Positions 44,844-53,797 of a DNA stretch of 64,000 nt are shown here, piece after piece. Source of the DNA: DATMGU01 sp035555315 (lineage in GTDB: Bacteria > Pseudomonadota > Alphaproteobacteria > ATCC43930 > CGMCC-115725); assembly GCA_035555315.1 (NCBI GenBank), contig DATMGU010000046.1, forward strand, positions 1-64,000, written 5' to 3'. Both the position numbers and the translations under genes were made by a program. Below the pieces are notes generated by a model that worked only from the letters and a program-made list of their open reading frames with translations, was not told the origin of the DNA and ran no database searches. The first letter of the stretch is position 1. Each line of letters begins with the position of its first letter.

Positions 44844-45545
44844 ATGCTCGACATCGCCCTCGCCCTGTTGGCCGGCATTCTGACGATCGCGGCGCCCTGC
44901 GTTCTGCCGATGCTGCCGATCCTGTTCGGCGTCTCGGTCGGACAGACCAGCGGCACGCGGCCGATCTTCATCACGCTGGGCTTCACCCTGACGTTTTCCC
45001 TGGCGGCCCTTGTCTTCGGCAGCTTTACCGAGGTGCTGGGCCTGTCCGCCGAGGCGCTGCGCGAGGCGGCGGTCGGGTTGCTGCTGGTGTTCGGCGGTCT
45101 CATGGTGTGGCGTCGGCCCTTCGAGCGGATCGCCGCGCGCATGAGCACGGTGTTGAACCGCGTCGACACCATCGGCGGCCGGGCCGGGTCGGGCAATCTC
45201 GGCGGTCTGGTGTTGGGCATGACCCTGGGCGTGGTGTGGACGCCCTGCGCGGGACCGGTGCTGGGCTCGATCCTGACCTTGATCGGCACTTCCCGGCAGC
45301 TCGGCTGGGCGGCCCTCCTGCTGGTTTGCTACGCGCTGGGTGCCGGCATCCCCATGCTGGTGATCGCCTATGGCGGCCAATATGTCGGCGGCAGGGTGCG
45401 GTGCGTCGCCCGCTACGCACTGCCCCTGCAGCGGGGTTTCGGCGTCGTCGTCATGCTGATCGCGATCGCCATCCATTACCAAGTCGACGCGCTGGTCACG
45501 GCCCGGCTGTCGGCCTTCTTTCCCTCCTTGCCGCAAGGATTATGA
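44844..45545 (+). CDS. ccdA: CcdA/DsbD-like transmembrane thiol-disulfide electron carrier
   Basis: 233 residues with six membrane segments and the two conserved cysteines: Cys in ITIAAPCVLPMLPIL and Cys in VVWTPCAGPVLGSIL. CcdA-type proteins move electrons from cytosolic thioredoxin to periplasmic thioredoxin-like proteins, for cytochrome c maturation or oxidative repair. The stop overlaps the next start (ATGA), so the pair acts as a split DipZ-like system. Confidence 0.92.
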   Translation: MLDIALALLAGILTIAAPCVLPMLPILFGVSVGQTSGTRPIFITLGFTLTFSLAALVFGSFTEVLGLSAEALREAAVGLLLVFGGLMVWRRPFERIAARMSTVLNRVDTIGGRAGSGNLGGLVLGMTLGVVWTPCAGPVLGSILTLIGTSRQLGWAALLLVCYALGAGIPMLVIAYGGQYVGGRVRCVARYALPLQRGFGVVVMLIAIAIHYQVDALVTARLSAFFPSLPQGL

Positions 45546-46108
45546 TGATGCGCCTGGTATCCCGAAGAGGCATCCTCGTCGCGGCTCTGGTGACCGCTTT
45601 GGGGGTCGGCGGTGTGGTCCCGGCGCGGGCGGGCCAGCGACCGCTCGACGATTTCGGTCCGGCGGCTGATTTCACCGGCATCGAGCAGTGGCTGAACTCC
45701 GAGCCGCTCACGATGGCGTCGCTGCGCGGCAAGGTCGTGTTGGTGGATTTCTGGACCTACACCTGCGTCAACTGCCTGAACACCTTGCCCTATGTCACAA
45801 AGTGGTATGAGCGCTACAAGGATGCGGGGCTGGTCGTGGTCGGCGTCCATACCCCGGAATTCCCCTTCGAACGCCAGACATCCAACGTGCGGACCGCCAT
45901 CCAGCGCCTGGGCATCGCCTATCCGGTCGCCCAGGACAATCGGTATGCGACCTGGCAAGCCTATGGCAATCAGTATTGGCCGGCCGCCTATCTGATCGAC
46001 CAGAACGGCCGGATCGTGCTGAAGCATTTCGGCGAGGGCGCCTATGCAGAGATGGAGGCGGCGATCCAGACATTGCTCGCCACCGGACCGCGCGCCGCCG
46101 CCCAATAG
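45542..46108 (+). CDS. Periplasmic thioredoxin-like protein (TlpA/DipZ-type)
   Basis: 188 residues. The signal peptide covers about 1-30 (ending VPARA). The thioredoxin fold follows, with active site C75-V-N-C78 in FWTYTCVNCLNTLPYV and the cis-Pro region QYWPAAYLIDQNGRIV. The TYTCVNC form is characteristic of the DipZ C-terminal domain group. It should receive electrons from the adjacent CcdA. Three consecutive ATGs begin at 45542, 45545 and 45548; the first overlaps the ccdA stop. Confidence 0.9.
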   Translation: MMMRLVSRRGILVAALVTALGVGGVVPARAGQRPLDDFGPAADFTGIEQWLNSEPLTMASLRGKVVLVDFWTYTCVNCLNTLPYVTKWYERYKDAGLVVVGVHTPEFPFERQTSNVRTAIQRLGIAYPVAQDNRYATWQAYGNQYWPAAYLIDQNGRIVLKHFGEGAYAEMEAAIQTLLATGPRAAAQ

Positions 46109-46140
46109 CGGCCCAGCACTCTCCAAGCACCGAGAGCGGC

Positions 46141-47685
46141 TTAGCCGCGCCCCAGCATATGCCCGCCTATCTCCTGAGCGTCGGCGCCGCGGGCGGCGGT
46201 CTCGTGCACGATCCGGCCTTGCCGCATCACGACGATGCGGTCGGCGAGTTCGAGGATCTCGTCGAGGTCTTCGGAGACCAGCAGCACGGCGGTGCCGGCG
46301 TTACGCGCCGCCATGATCCGCGCGCGCACCTCGGCCACCGCCTTGACGTCGAGGCCGAAGCACGGGTTCGCCACGATCAGCAGCTTGACATCGCCATCCA
46401 GCTCGCGCGCCAGCACACAGCGCTGCACGTTGCCGCCGGACAGCACGCCGATCGGCGCGTTGCTGGACGGCGTGCGAATGCCGTAAGCCTCGATCATGCG
46501 GCGCGCCCGGTCGGCCATGCCGCTGAGGTTCAGCCAATGACGGGGACGCCCCGCCGCATCCCGGTCGAAGGCGCGCAGGTTGAGGTTGTCGGCGACCGAC
46601 ATGCGCGCGACACAGCCATTGCGCAGCGGCTCCTCCGGCAGGACGCGCACGCCCCGCACCTGGGCGGCATCCCGGGTCGCGTCATAGGGTTTGCCTGCGA
46701 CGGTGAGGTCGCCCGCCTCCGGCTGGCGCTGCCCGCCCAGCACCTCAACCAGTTCCATCTGGCCATTGCCGGAGACGCCGGCGATGCCGACGATCTCGTG
46801 GGCATTGACGGTGAGCGTCTCGATCGCCAGGCCGGCGCGTCCGGCATCACCAGTAGTGCGCAACCCGCGCACCGCCAGCCGGGTCTCGGCGGTCACCGCG
46901 CCCTGGCGTTCGGCACGGGCCGGTGCCTGGGGTTCGCCGATCATCATTGCCGTCAGTTGGGCCGCATCGAGCACGCTTTGCGCGCCGCCGCCGACCATCT
47001 TGCCGCGCCGCAGCACCGTCACCTCGTCGACGAACAGCGCCACCTCACGCAGCTTATGGGTGATGATGACGATGGTCAGCGCGCCGCCATGGGCGAGATC
47101 GCGCATCAGGCCCAGCATCTCGCCGGCCTCTTGCGGGGTCAGCACGGAGGTCGGTTCGTCGAGCACCAGAAACCGGCGCTCCAGATAAAGCTGCTTCAGG
47201 ATCTCGGTCTTCTGCCGCTCGCCGGCCGCCAAAGTGCCGACCGGCGCGTCGAGCGACACGCTGAACGGCATCCGGCGCATGAAGTCGTCGAGCGTCGCCC
47301 GTTCCCGCCGCCAATCGATCAACGCCGGCACCTTGAGGCGCGACATGACCAGATTCTCGGCCACGGTCATCGACGGCACCAGCGTGAAGTGCTGATAGAC
47401 CATGCCCAGCCCCAAGGCGTCGGCATCGGCAGGCCGTTCGATCGCGACCTCCCGGCCATCGACCAGGAACGATCCGGCATCCGCGCGGTAGTAGCCCAGT
47501 AGGCATTTCACCAAGGTGGATTTGCCGGCGCCGTTCTCGCCCAACAACCCGTGCACGCTGCCTGGTGTCACCGTCAGCGAGATGTCGTCGAGCGCCATAA
47601 ACCCGCCGAAGCGCTTGGTGATGCCGATCGCCTCGATGCCGATGGCGCCAGCGGTCACCGGAACGACAGGTGCCGGGATGCTCAC
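46141..47685 (-). CDS. ABC transporter ATP-binding protein with two ABC domains (BMP/nucleoside type)
   Basis: 514 residues from GTG 47685, which overlaps the stop of the isochorismatase-family gene (GTGA); the frame extends further but that part is shadow. The N-terminal ABC domain has Walker A GENGAGKST and a KTEILKQLYLERRFLVLDEPTSVL region. The C-terminal ABC domain has the degenerate GIAGVSGNGQMELVEVLGG and LSGGNVQR. This tandem form is standard for RbsA/NupO-like transporters paired with BMP-type binding proteins. It is the last gene of a six-gene amide-uptake operon. Confidence 0.9.
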   Translation of the reverse strand: MSIPAPVVPVTAGAIGIEAIGITKRFGGFMALDDISLTVTPGSVHGLLGENGAGKSTLVKCLLGYYRADAGSFLVDGREVAIERPADADALGLGMVYQHFTLVPSMTVAENLVMSRLKVPALIDWRRERATLDDFMRRMPFSVSLDAPVGTLAAGERQKTEILKQLYLERRFLVLDEPTSVLTPQEAGEMLGLMRDLAHGGALTIVIITHKLREVALFVDEVTVLRRGKMVGGGAQSVLDAAQLTAMMIGEPQAPARAERQGAVTAETRLAVRGLRTTGDAGRAGLAIETLTVNAHEIVGIAGVSGNGQMELVEVLGGQRQPEAGDLTVAGKPYDATRDAAQVRGVRVLPEEPLRNGCVARMSVADNLNLRAFDRDAAGRPRHWLNLSGMADRARRMIEAYGIRTPSSNAPIGVLSGGNVQRCVLARELDGDVKLLIVANPCFGLDVKAVAEVRARIMAARNAGTAVLLVSEDLDEILELADRIVVMRQGRIVHETAARGADAQEIGGHMLGRG

Positions 47686-48359
47686 GGCAAGGCCGCGATC
47701 AAGCTGACGCTGTCGCTGACCGTGCCGAACACGCCGCCCTGCATCTTGATCATATGGAGGGCGGCCAGGTGATTGCCGTGATCGGTGGCGCCGCAGCAAT
47801 CCGCCAGCACTACGCATTCGAAACCGCGATCATTCGCTTCGCGCATGGTGGTATGCACGCAAACATCCGTGGTGATGCCGGTCAGGACCAGATTGCGGAT
47901 GCCGCGATTGCGCAGGATCAGCTCCAGGTCCGTGGCGCAGAAGCTGCCTTTGCCGGGCTTGTCGATGATGAGTTCGCCGGGCAGCGGCGCCAGGTCGGGA
48001 ATGATCTCCCAGCCCGGTTCGCCCCGGATCAGGATGCGGCCGCAGGGGCCCGCGTCACCAATGCCGGCGCCGATCCGCTGAGACCGCCAGCGCTTGTTGG
48101 CCGGCAGGTCCGACAGATCCGGCCGATGTCCCTCGCGGGTATGGATGATCGGATAGCCGCCCCGGCGCATCGCCGCGAGGGTGCGGCCGATCGGTTCGAT
48201 CGGTGCCCGGGTCAGCGACAGGTCATAGCCCATCGCATCGACATAGCCGCCGATCCCGCAGAAATCGGTCTGCATGTCGATGATGACCAGCGCCGTGTTT
48301 GCGGGGCCAAGATCGCCGTCGAACGGCCAGGGATAGGGATCCGCCTCGATCGTGACCAT
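47682..48359 (-). CDS. Isochorismatase-family amidohydrolase (biuret hydrolase/RutB-like)
   Basis: 225 residues. Catalytic triad of the cysteine-hydrolase branch: Asp28 in VIIDMQTDFCG, Lys134 in IIDKPGKGSF, and Cys167 in LTGITTDVCVHTT. The length and the IGGYVDAMGYDLSL insertion resemble biuret amidohydrolase and RutB-type enzymes. It should hydrolyse a small amide or ureide. It lies between formamidase and the ABC ATPase genes (3 bp from the former, 4-bp overlap with the latter), so its substrate is likely what the transporter brings in. Confidence 0.87.
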   Translation of the reverse strand: MVTIEADPYPWPFDGDLGPANTALVIIDMQTDFCGIGGYVDAMGYDLSLTRAPIEPIGRTLAAMRRGGYPIIHTREGHRPDLSDLPANKRWRSQRIGAGIGDAGPCGRILIRGEPGWEIIPDLAPLPGELIIDKPGKGSFCATDLELILRNRGIRNLVLTGITTDVCVHTTMREANDRGFECVVLADCCGATDHGNHLAALHMIKMQGGVFGTVSDSVSLIAALP

Positions 48360-48362
48360 CGG

Positions 48363-49415
48363 CTACTCCGCGGCTTGGCTGCCAGTGCTCTCATATTTAG
48401 CCGGGCCTTCATATTTAGCCGGACCTTCATATAGGCGGGTGGGCGCCGGCAGGCCGCAGCCGGTGCCGTCCGTGACCTTCACCTGGTCTTCCCAGGGCAG
48501 ACGATAGCGGCCGGCGGCCAGATCGTGCATGTAGGTATATGGGCAATCCCCGGCGCCGCCCGCCACCGCCGCGTAGCCGCGATGGCCGAGCTGGTAGATG
48601 TTGTTCTCGACGCCCCAGTTCAGGCGGGCTTCGCGCACCAGATCGGGTCGTGTCTCGGCATAGATGATCTCGTCCGGGCGCCCGGATGTGCCGTGGGCGA
48701 TGATGCTGCCGTCGAAATTGACGATCATGCCTTCGCCCATCGAATCGAAGGTGCCGTCCGAGCCGCACATGCAGACATTCGCCGTCACCATCAGGTTGCA
48801 GAACGCATTCGACTGATTGGTGAACCGCCAGGAATCCCGGATCGGTGCGGTGTAACCGGCGGTCCGCAGCATGATCTCCGCGCCCTTATAGGCGCATTCC
48901 CGGGCCATCTCCGGGAACATGCCGTCATGGCAGATGATCAGCGCCAGCTTGGCGCCTTTCGGCCCGTCGATGACCGGGATGCCGAGATCGCCCGGTTCCC
49001 ACGGTTCGACCGGCACCCAAGGGTGCAGCTTTCGGTAATAGAGCTTCAGCTCCCCGGTATCGGAGAACACCAGACCGGAATTATAGGGGTTGCCGCCGGG
49101 GTTGTGCTCCATGATCGAGAAGCAGCCCCAGACCCCGTTCGCCTCGCAGGCCGCGGCGAAGGCTGCGACCTCCGGCCCGTCCAGGCTGCACATGATCGCC
49201 GGGTTGGTGTCCATCGACAGGCCGTGCAGCGCGTATTCGGGAAATACCACCAGATCCAGCGTCGGCATGCCGCGCTTGGCCTTGCCGACCATGGTGACGA
49301 TCCGCTCGGTCTGCCGGGCCAGATCAGCCGGGGTCTCGACCACCGGCAAGTGCAACTGCACCAAGCCGATGACCACGCCGTTCGGCGATTTGTTGAGGCC
49401 GCCCAATCCGCTCAT
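48363..49415 (-). CDS. amiF: Formamidase (AmiF-type nitrilase-superfamily amidase)
   Basis: 350 residues from ATG 49415 (AGGGAGA about six bases upstream; the frame is open to 49469). Catalytic triad Glu60 (VFPEYALHG), Lys129 (YYRKLHPW) and Cys162 (IICHDGMFPE), with IMEHNPGGNPYN and GVENNIYQLGHRGY matching Helicobacter AmiF closely. AmiF converts formamide to formate and ammonia. The C-terminus carries a short duplicated segment (YEGPAKYEGPAKYES). Its place in the ABC operon suggests it works with the isochorismatase-family enzyme on a nitrogen-rich substrate. Confidence 0.9.
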   Translation of the reverse strand: MSGLGGLNKSPNGVVIGLVQLHLPVVETPADLARQTERIVTMVGKAKRGMPTLDLVVFPEYALHGLSMDTNPAIMCSLDGPEVAAFAAACEANGVWGCFSIMEHNPGGNPYNSGLVFSDTGELKLYYRKLHPWVPVEPWEPGDLGIPVIDGPKGAKLALIICHDGMFPEMARECAYKGAEIMLRTAGYTAPIRDSWRFTNQSNAFCNLMVTANVCMCGSDGTFDSMGEGMIVNFDGSIIAHGTSGRPDEIIYAETRPDLVREARLNWGVENNIYQLGHRGYAAVAGGAGDCPYTYMHDLAAGRYRLPWEDQVKVTDGTGCGLPAPTRLYEGPAKYEGPAKYESTGSQAAE

Positions 49416-49434
49416 AGGTGTTCTCCCTCTTGCA

Positions 49435-50358
49435 TCAGCGTCCGATCGACAACTCGCCGGGCATGCCACGCAACGACCGGCCGGGCAGTACGGTCAACAC
49501 CAGGATGACCAAGGTGACGACGTAAGGTGCCGCGTAGAACAGGTAGTAGCCCTGGGTGACGCCGACGGTCTGCAGCGACGGGCCCAGCGCGCCGGCGGCG
49601 CCGAACAGCAAGGCGGCGGCGATGCAGGTCAGCGGATTCCAGCGCGAGAAGACGACCAGCGCCACGGCCATCAGCCCTTGCCCCGAGGACAGGCCCTCGT
49701 TCCAGCTGCCCGGATAGCACAGCGACAGAAAGGCCCCGCCGATCCCGGCAAGACCGCTGCCGGCGGCGGTCGCCAGCAGGCGGATGCGGGCGATCGGCAG
49801 GCCCAGCGCGCGGGCCGCGTCCTCGCTATCGCCGACGATGCGCACGCGCAGGCCCATCCGGGTGGTGCGCAGCACCCAATGCAGCAGGACAGCCGCCAGG
49901 ATGCCGATGAAGAACAGCGGGCTCACCGCCAGCGCGCTTTTCACCTGCGGCAGATCCGACCAGAAGCCCAGCGGGATGGTCGGCAGCAGTGGGGCGGTCG
50001 GCTGGACATAGGGCTTGCCGAAAAAGAACGCGATGCCGGTTCCGGCCAGCATGATCGCGATGCCCATGGCGACGTCGCTGACCCGGGTTAGCGCGCAGAT
50101 GGCGCCATGGGCGCCGCCCAGCAGCATGCCGGCGAGGGCCGCCGCGAGCACGCCCAGCCACGGGCTGCCGGTGTGATAGGAGATCGCATAGGCGACCATG
50201 GCGCCCAGCACCAGCACGCCCTCGTTGCCGAGATTGATTCGGCCGGATTTCTCGGTCAGGCATTCGCCCAGGCTGACGAACAGGAACGGTGTGCTGACCC
50301 GCAGCGAGCCGGCCAGCATGGCGACGGCGACGGTCGAGACGGAAGCCGCGTCGATCAT
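49435..50358 (-). CDS. BMP-type ABC transporter permease (second)
   Basis: 307 residues with 8-9 membrane helices and GECLTEKSGRINLGNEGVLV, the signature of nucleoside-type BMP permeases. ATG 50358 overlaps the previous permease stop as ATGA. It forms a heterodimer with the other permease. Confidence 0.9.
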   Translation of the reverse strand: MIDAASVSTVAVAMLAGSLRVSTPFLFVSLGECLTEKSGRINLGNEGVLVLGAMVAYAISYHTGSPWLGVLAAALAGMLLGGAHGAICALTRVSDVAMGIAIMLAGTGIAFFFGKPYVQPTAPLLPTIPLGFWSDLPQVKSALAVSPLFFIGILAAVLLHWVLRTTRMGLRVRIVGDSEDAARALGLPIARIRLLATAAGSGLAGIGGAFLSLCYPGSWNEGLSSGQGLMAVALVVFSRWNPLTCIAAALLFGAAGALGPSLQTVGVTQGYYLFYAAPYVVTLVILVLTVLPGRSLRGMPGELSIGR

Positions 50359-51488
50359 CGGCGCGTGTCCCGGGGCTGGAACCATTTGATCCGGCCGTAA
50401 AGCGTCTCGCTCGTCAGGATCGAGACGAAGATCATGCCCTGCAGCACCATCACAGTCGCGTCGGGCAGGCCCATGCGCCGCTGCAGCAAGCCGCCCGCCG
50501 CCCCGATCCCGCCCAGCAGCACGGCCATCGGCATGATCGCCAGGGGGTTATGCCGGGCGAGGAAGGCGATCAGGATACCGGTATAGCCGTACCCGGCGGC
50601 AAGCGAGGCGTTCGCCCGGCCATGCACCGCCGCCACCTCGATCATCCCGGCCAAGCCCGCGAAGGCGCCGCCCAGCGCGCAAGCCAGCACGATCAGCCGT
50701 GCCACCGGCAGGCCTTGTAGCTGTGCCGCGCGCAGATTGCCGCCGGTGATCCGTGCCGCGAAGCCGATGCTGGTCTTGGAGATCAGCACCCAGCACAGCA
50801 CGCAAGCGACGGCGCCGATCGCCAATCCCGGATGCAGGTCGGTGCCGGGCAGCGGCCCCAGCATATTGGCCTCGCCGATGCCGTAGGTGGAGGGTTTGTT
50901 CAGGCTGGCGGGATCGCGCAGCGGCCCTTCGACCAGATGATTGAACAGCGCCAGGCCGATATAGGCGAGCAGCAGGCTGACGATGGTCTCGTTGATGCCG
51001 CGTTTGGCGCGCAGCAGACCAGTCAGGCCCATCCAGACGGCACCCACCCCGGCACCGGCCAGCGCCATGGCCACTTGAACGACCAGTGGCGGCGCGCCGG
51101 CCGACAGCAGGGCGGCCACGGTGGCGGCGAGGCCACCCAGCACGACGGCGCCCTCGCCGCCAATCACCACCAAACCGAGCTGAGCCGGCAGCGCCGCGCA
51201 GAGCGCCGTCAGCAGCAGGGGCGAAGCGCGCTGCAAGGTGTTCTGCAGCGAGAACCAACTGCCGAACGCGCCGCGCCAGACCAGATCGAAGAAATCCGCC
51301 GGGGCCTTGCCCAGCACCAGCAGGAACAGCGAGAAGGCGGCGGCGGCCAGCAGCATCGCCGCGACCGGCGCGCAGAGCGCTTCCATCGTCCGGCGCAATG
51401 GGTAGAACCGATCGGTATTCGTCGGCACCGGTGCCGCCCGCAAGGCGGCCGGCCGGCTGGCCAAGGCTGCGTCTTGCGGCGCGGTCAT
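50355..51488 (-). CDS. BMP-type ABC transporter permease (first)
   Basis: 377 residues, hydrophobic throughout after a ~30-residue cytosolic head. It contains LGLVVIGGEGAVVLGGLAAT and LLRAKRGINETIVSLLLAYI, typical of the larger permease of nucleoside-type BMP transporters (NupP-like). It starts 4 bp after the binding-protein gene. Confidence 0.9.
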   Translation of the reverse strand: MTAPQDAALASRPAALRAAPVPTNTDRFYPLRRTMEALCAPVAAMLLAAAAFSLFLLVLGKAPADFFDLVWRGAFGSWFSLQNTLQRASPLLLTALCAALPAQLGLVVIGGEGAVVLGGLAATVAALLSAGAPPLVVQVAMALAGAGVGAVWMGLTGLLRAKRGINETIVSLLLAYIGLALFNHLVEGPLRDPASLNKPSTYGIGEANMLGPLPGTDLHPGLAIGAVACVLCWVLISKTSIGFAARITGGNLRAAQLQGLPVARLIVLACALGGAFAGLAGMIEVAAVHGRANASLAAGYGYTGILIAFLARHNPLAIMPMAVLLGGIGAAGGLLQRRMGLPDATVMVLQGMIFVSILTSETLYGRIKWFQPRDTRR

Positions 51489-51492
51489 TGGC

Positions 51493-52623
51493 TCAGCCGA
51501 TCGAGCCGTTCACGCCCTCGACCAGATAGTTCATCGATTCGATCTCGATCGCCGTCTCGGGATAGGCCTGCCCGACGGCGATCACCTGATTGCCCTTGTT
51601 GTCCTTCAGGGGGCCTTTGAAGACCGCGAATCCGCCCTTCATGATTTCGGCTTTCACCGCATCCGCATGGCCACGGGCGGCGTCGGAGACCGCCGGGCCA
51701 TAGGCCGACATCTTGACGAAGCCTTCGGCCAGGCCACCGCGCACGAAATTGGGCAAGGGCTCGCCCTTCTGCGCCTCATCGATAAATTTGCGATAGACCG
51801 TCGCCCAATTCCATTCGGCACCGGTGAGATAGCCCTTTGGTGCCAGCGGTGCCTGATTGGCGTGATAGCCGCAGGTATAGATGCCCCGGCGCTCGGCGGT
51901 TTCCACCACGACCTTGGGGCCGTCGACATGGCAGGTCACCACATCGATGCCTTGGTCGGCGAGGCCGTTAGTCGCCTCCGCCTCCTTGACCGGCATCGAC
52001 CAATCGCCGGTGAAGATAACCGTCGCCGTGATCGTCGGATCGACCGAACGCGCCCCCAACAGGAAGCTGTTCACATTGATCAGCACCTGCGGGATCGGCT
52101 TGGCTGCGATAAAACCGATTTTCTTGGTCTTCGAGGTATGGCCGGCAACGATGCCGTTGAGGTATTGCGCCATGCCGATATAGCCGAAATACGACCCGGC
52201 ATTCATCGGATTCTTGTCTTTCGACCACAAGCCGCCGCAGTGCCGGAATTGGACGTTCTTGTACTTGGCCGCCTCCCGCAGCATGTACGGGTCGAAATAG
52301 CCAAAGCTCGTCGGGAACAGCAGCGAGGCGCCGTCCAACTCGATCATGCTTTCCATGGTCTTCTGAACGTCGTCGGTCTCCGGCACCTTCTCTTCTTCGA
52401 CGATCTTGACGCCGGGAAGCTTTTTCAGCGCCGCCGCCGCTTCGGCATGGGCCTGATTATAGCCGTAGTCATCCTTTGGTCCGACATAGATAAAGCCGAC
52501 CGTCAGGTCCTTGGCCAGCGCTGGCTGCGCACCGAGGCCGCTGCCGAGGATCAGGCCGGTGGCGCCGACCCCGAGACCCTGGAGGACGCGACGACGTGAT
52601 GGGCCCGTATGGCGCTGTGGCAT
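51493..52623 (-). CDS. BMP-family ABC transporter substrate-binding protein
   Basis: 376 residues with a Tat-type signal (SRRRVLQGLGVG, cleavage near PALAKD). The mature protein begins LTVGFIYVGPKDDYGYNQAH, as in BMP/PnrA-like proteins that bind purine nucleosides or related heterocycles. First gene of the operon. Because the operon encodes two amidohydrolases, the ligand may be an amide or ureide rather than a nucleoside; this is inference. Confidence 0.9.
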   Translation of the reverse strand: MPQRHTGPSRRRVLQGLGVGATGLILGSGLGAQPALAKDLTVGFIYVGPKDDYGYNQAHAEAAAALKKLPGVKIVEEEKVPETDDVQKTMESMIELDGASLLFPTSFGYFDPYMLREAAKYKNVQFRHCGGLWSKDKNPMNAGSYFGYIGMAQYLNGIVAGHTSKTKKIGFIAAKPIPQVLINVNSFLLGARSVDPTITATVIFTGDWSMPVKEAEATNGLADQGIDVVTCHVDGPKVVVETAERRGIYTCGYHANQAPLAPKGYLTGAEWNWATVYRKFIDEAQKGEPLPNFVRGGLAEGFVKMSAYGPAVSDAARGHADAVKAEIMKGGFAVFKGPLKDNKGNQVIAVGQAYPETAIEIESMNYLVEGVNGSIG

Positions 52624-52722
52624 GACATCCCCCCGGAAGCTGCGGCAGGCGAGACCTCATCCGGGCTCGCCCGTCAGACGGGGGAAAGGCAGCAATCTTT
52701 ATGCCATGGAGGATGTGGGGTG

Positions 52723-52767
52723 GCCCCCGATCGGATGGCTTCCCACCGGGGGCATCCGATCGGGGGC
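52723..52767. terminator. Perfect 15-bp inverted repeat, probable hairpin
   Basis: Arms GCCCCCGATCGGATG (52723-52737) and its exact complement (52753-52767) enclose 15 nt. It lies immediately 3' of the leftward small exported protein gene and 100 bp upstream of the BMP operon. No T-run follows, so it could be a factor-dependent terminator, an RNA-stability hairpin or an operator. Confidence 0.45.
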
Positions 52768-52770
52768 GTC

Positions 52771-53100
52771 TTAATGAATGTGCAGCGGGAAGATGAAGTT
52801 GATGCCTGGCGGCGGTGGCGGCGGCCCATAGATCACCGGCGGCGGGGCATAGACATAGCGGGGAGCGGGGCTGTAGTAGGTCGGCGGAGGATGATCGTCG
52901 CGCCGTTGCCAGCCGTGATGGTTCCATTCCCGTTCCTGGCGGTAACGTTCGTGATCGTACCGATCCCCATCATCGGCGCGCGCCGGCAGGGTGGCGGCGA
53001 GCGTCACCACGCCGAGCGCGGCGGCGAGCAGCAGGCGGGATATCCCGCCGGCTCTGCGCCCCGTCTTTGGCTGATGCTGTATTGTTGCATGATCTTGCAT
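52771..53100 (-). CDS. Small exported Pro/Tyr/His-rich protein
   Basis: 109 residues. The signal peptide is long-headed and ends near TLPARADD. The mature part has a charged stretch (RYDHERYRQEREWNHHGW) and then a Pro/Tyr-rich tail (PPPTYYSPAPRYVYAPPP) ending in FPLHIH. Similar short periplasmic proteins are common in proteobacteria but have no known role. The stop abuts the hairpin at 52723-52767. Confidence 0.7.
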   Translation of the reverse strand: MQDHATIQHQPKTGRRAGGISRLLLAAALGVVTLAATLPARADDGDRYDHERYRQEREWNHHGWQRRDDHPPPTYYSPAPRYVYAPPPVIYGPPPPPPGINFIFPLHIH

Positions 53101-53146
53101 GACTGTTCTCGATCTCTGTCAAATATGTCCGGCGTCGCGGGGTGCA

Positions 53147-53686
53147 TCACGGCGTCGCGGGCTTGGCGGGCCGGTGGTGCTCGCCATGCGATTGCATGTT
53201 CCGAAACACGGCATCGGCGTTCAGTTTCTGCGCCGGCGACATCGTGTCGTAGAGCGCTTGGAACACCGGGACGAGCTTGCGCACGCCATCCGCGTGGGCA
53301 TCGGTCAATTGGCTGTAGGATTTCATATCGTCGACCGCCGAGCCGGCGGATACCTGCTGCGCGCGCTGTCGCAGCAGGTCTGTCATGGTTTTGGCATTGG
53401 CCCGCGACGCATCGGCGAAGGCGGCCCATTGCGGTTCCTGCGCGGCGGTGATGTGTAGCTTCTTGTGAAGCTCGGTCAGCCGCTTTTCGACGTGATCGAC
53501 CGGGGATTGTTCCGGCGACGTCGCGGGGGCAGGGGCGGTGACGGGTGCCGCGGGCTGCTGCGCCAAGGCGGGTCCGGCACCGGCGATCAAACCGAGGCTG
53601 GATACCAACCCGCCGAACACCACGGCGCCGCAAGCAACGCGGGTCGCGACGGTACGAAATCTTTGGTCAAGGGGATGAAACATCAT
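53147..53686 (-). CDS. Periplasmic LTxxQ (Spy/CpxP-like) protein
   Basis: 179 residues. The signal peptide ends near GPALAQQ, followed by an Ala/Pro linker. The helical mature domain has two LTxxQ-type motifs: LHITAAQEPQWAAF and MSPAQKLNADAVF. Spy and CpxP are periplasmic chaperone or stress-sensing proteins; this family member (DUF1520-like in alphaproteobacteria) is likely related. The preceding terminator isolates it from the methyltransferase operon. Confidence 0.8.
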   Translation of the reverse strand: MMFHPLDQRFRTVATRVACGAVVFGGLVSSLGLIAGAGPALAQQPAAPVTAPAPATSPEQSPVDHVEKRLTELHKKLHITAAQEPQWAAFADASRANAKTMTDLLRQRAQQVSAGSAVDDMKSYSQLTDAHADGVRKLVPVFQALYDTMSPAQKLNADAVFRNMQSHGEHHRPAKPATP

Positions 53687-53703
53687 GCATCCTGATCGAA
53701 GCG

Positions 53704-53727
53704 AAAAAAAACGGCCGACTATCGGCC
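53704..53727 (-). terminator. Intrinsic terminator at the end of the PMH-Dpp-methyltransferase operon
   Basis: On the minus strand GGCCGA-TAG-TCGGCC is followed by G and eight T (plus-strand A-run 53704-53711). It lies 70 bp after the methyltransferase stop and before the LTxxQ gene. Confidence 0.8.
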
Positions 53728-53797
53728 ATGCATATAAGCGAACACGATTGCAGTCCGTCGGTTCCGATCGATCTGTGATTTAGGCGCGGCTGGCTAA

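Noticed and set aside
44628..45536. 302-codon minus-strand frame opposite ccdA
   Set aside because: Shadow of ccdA; Gln/His/Arg/Asp-rich with no motif, while the plus strand has the six-helix CcdA with both cysteines.
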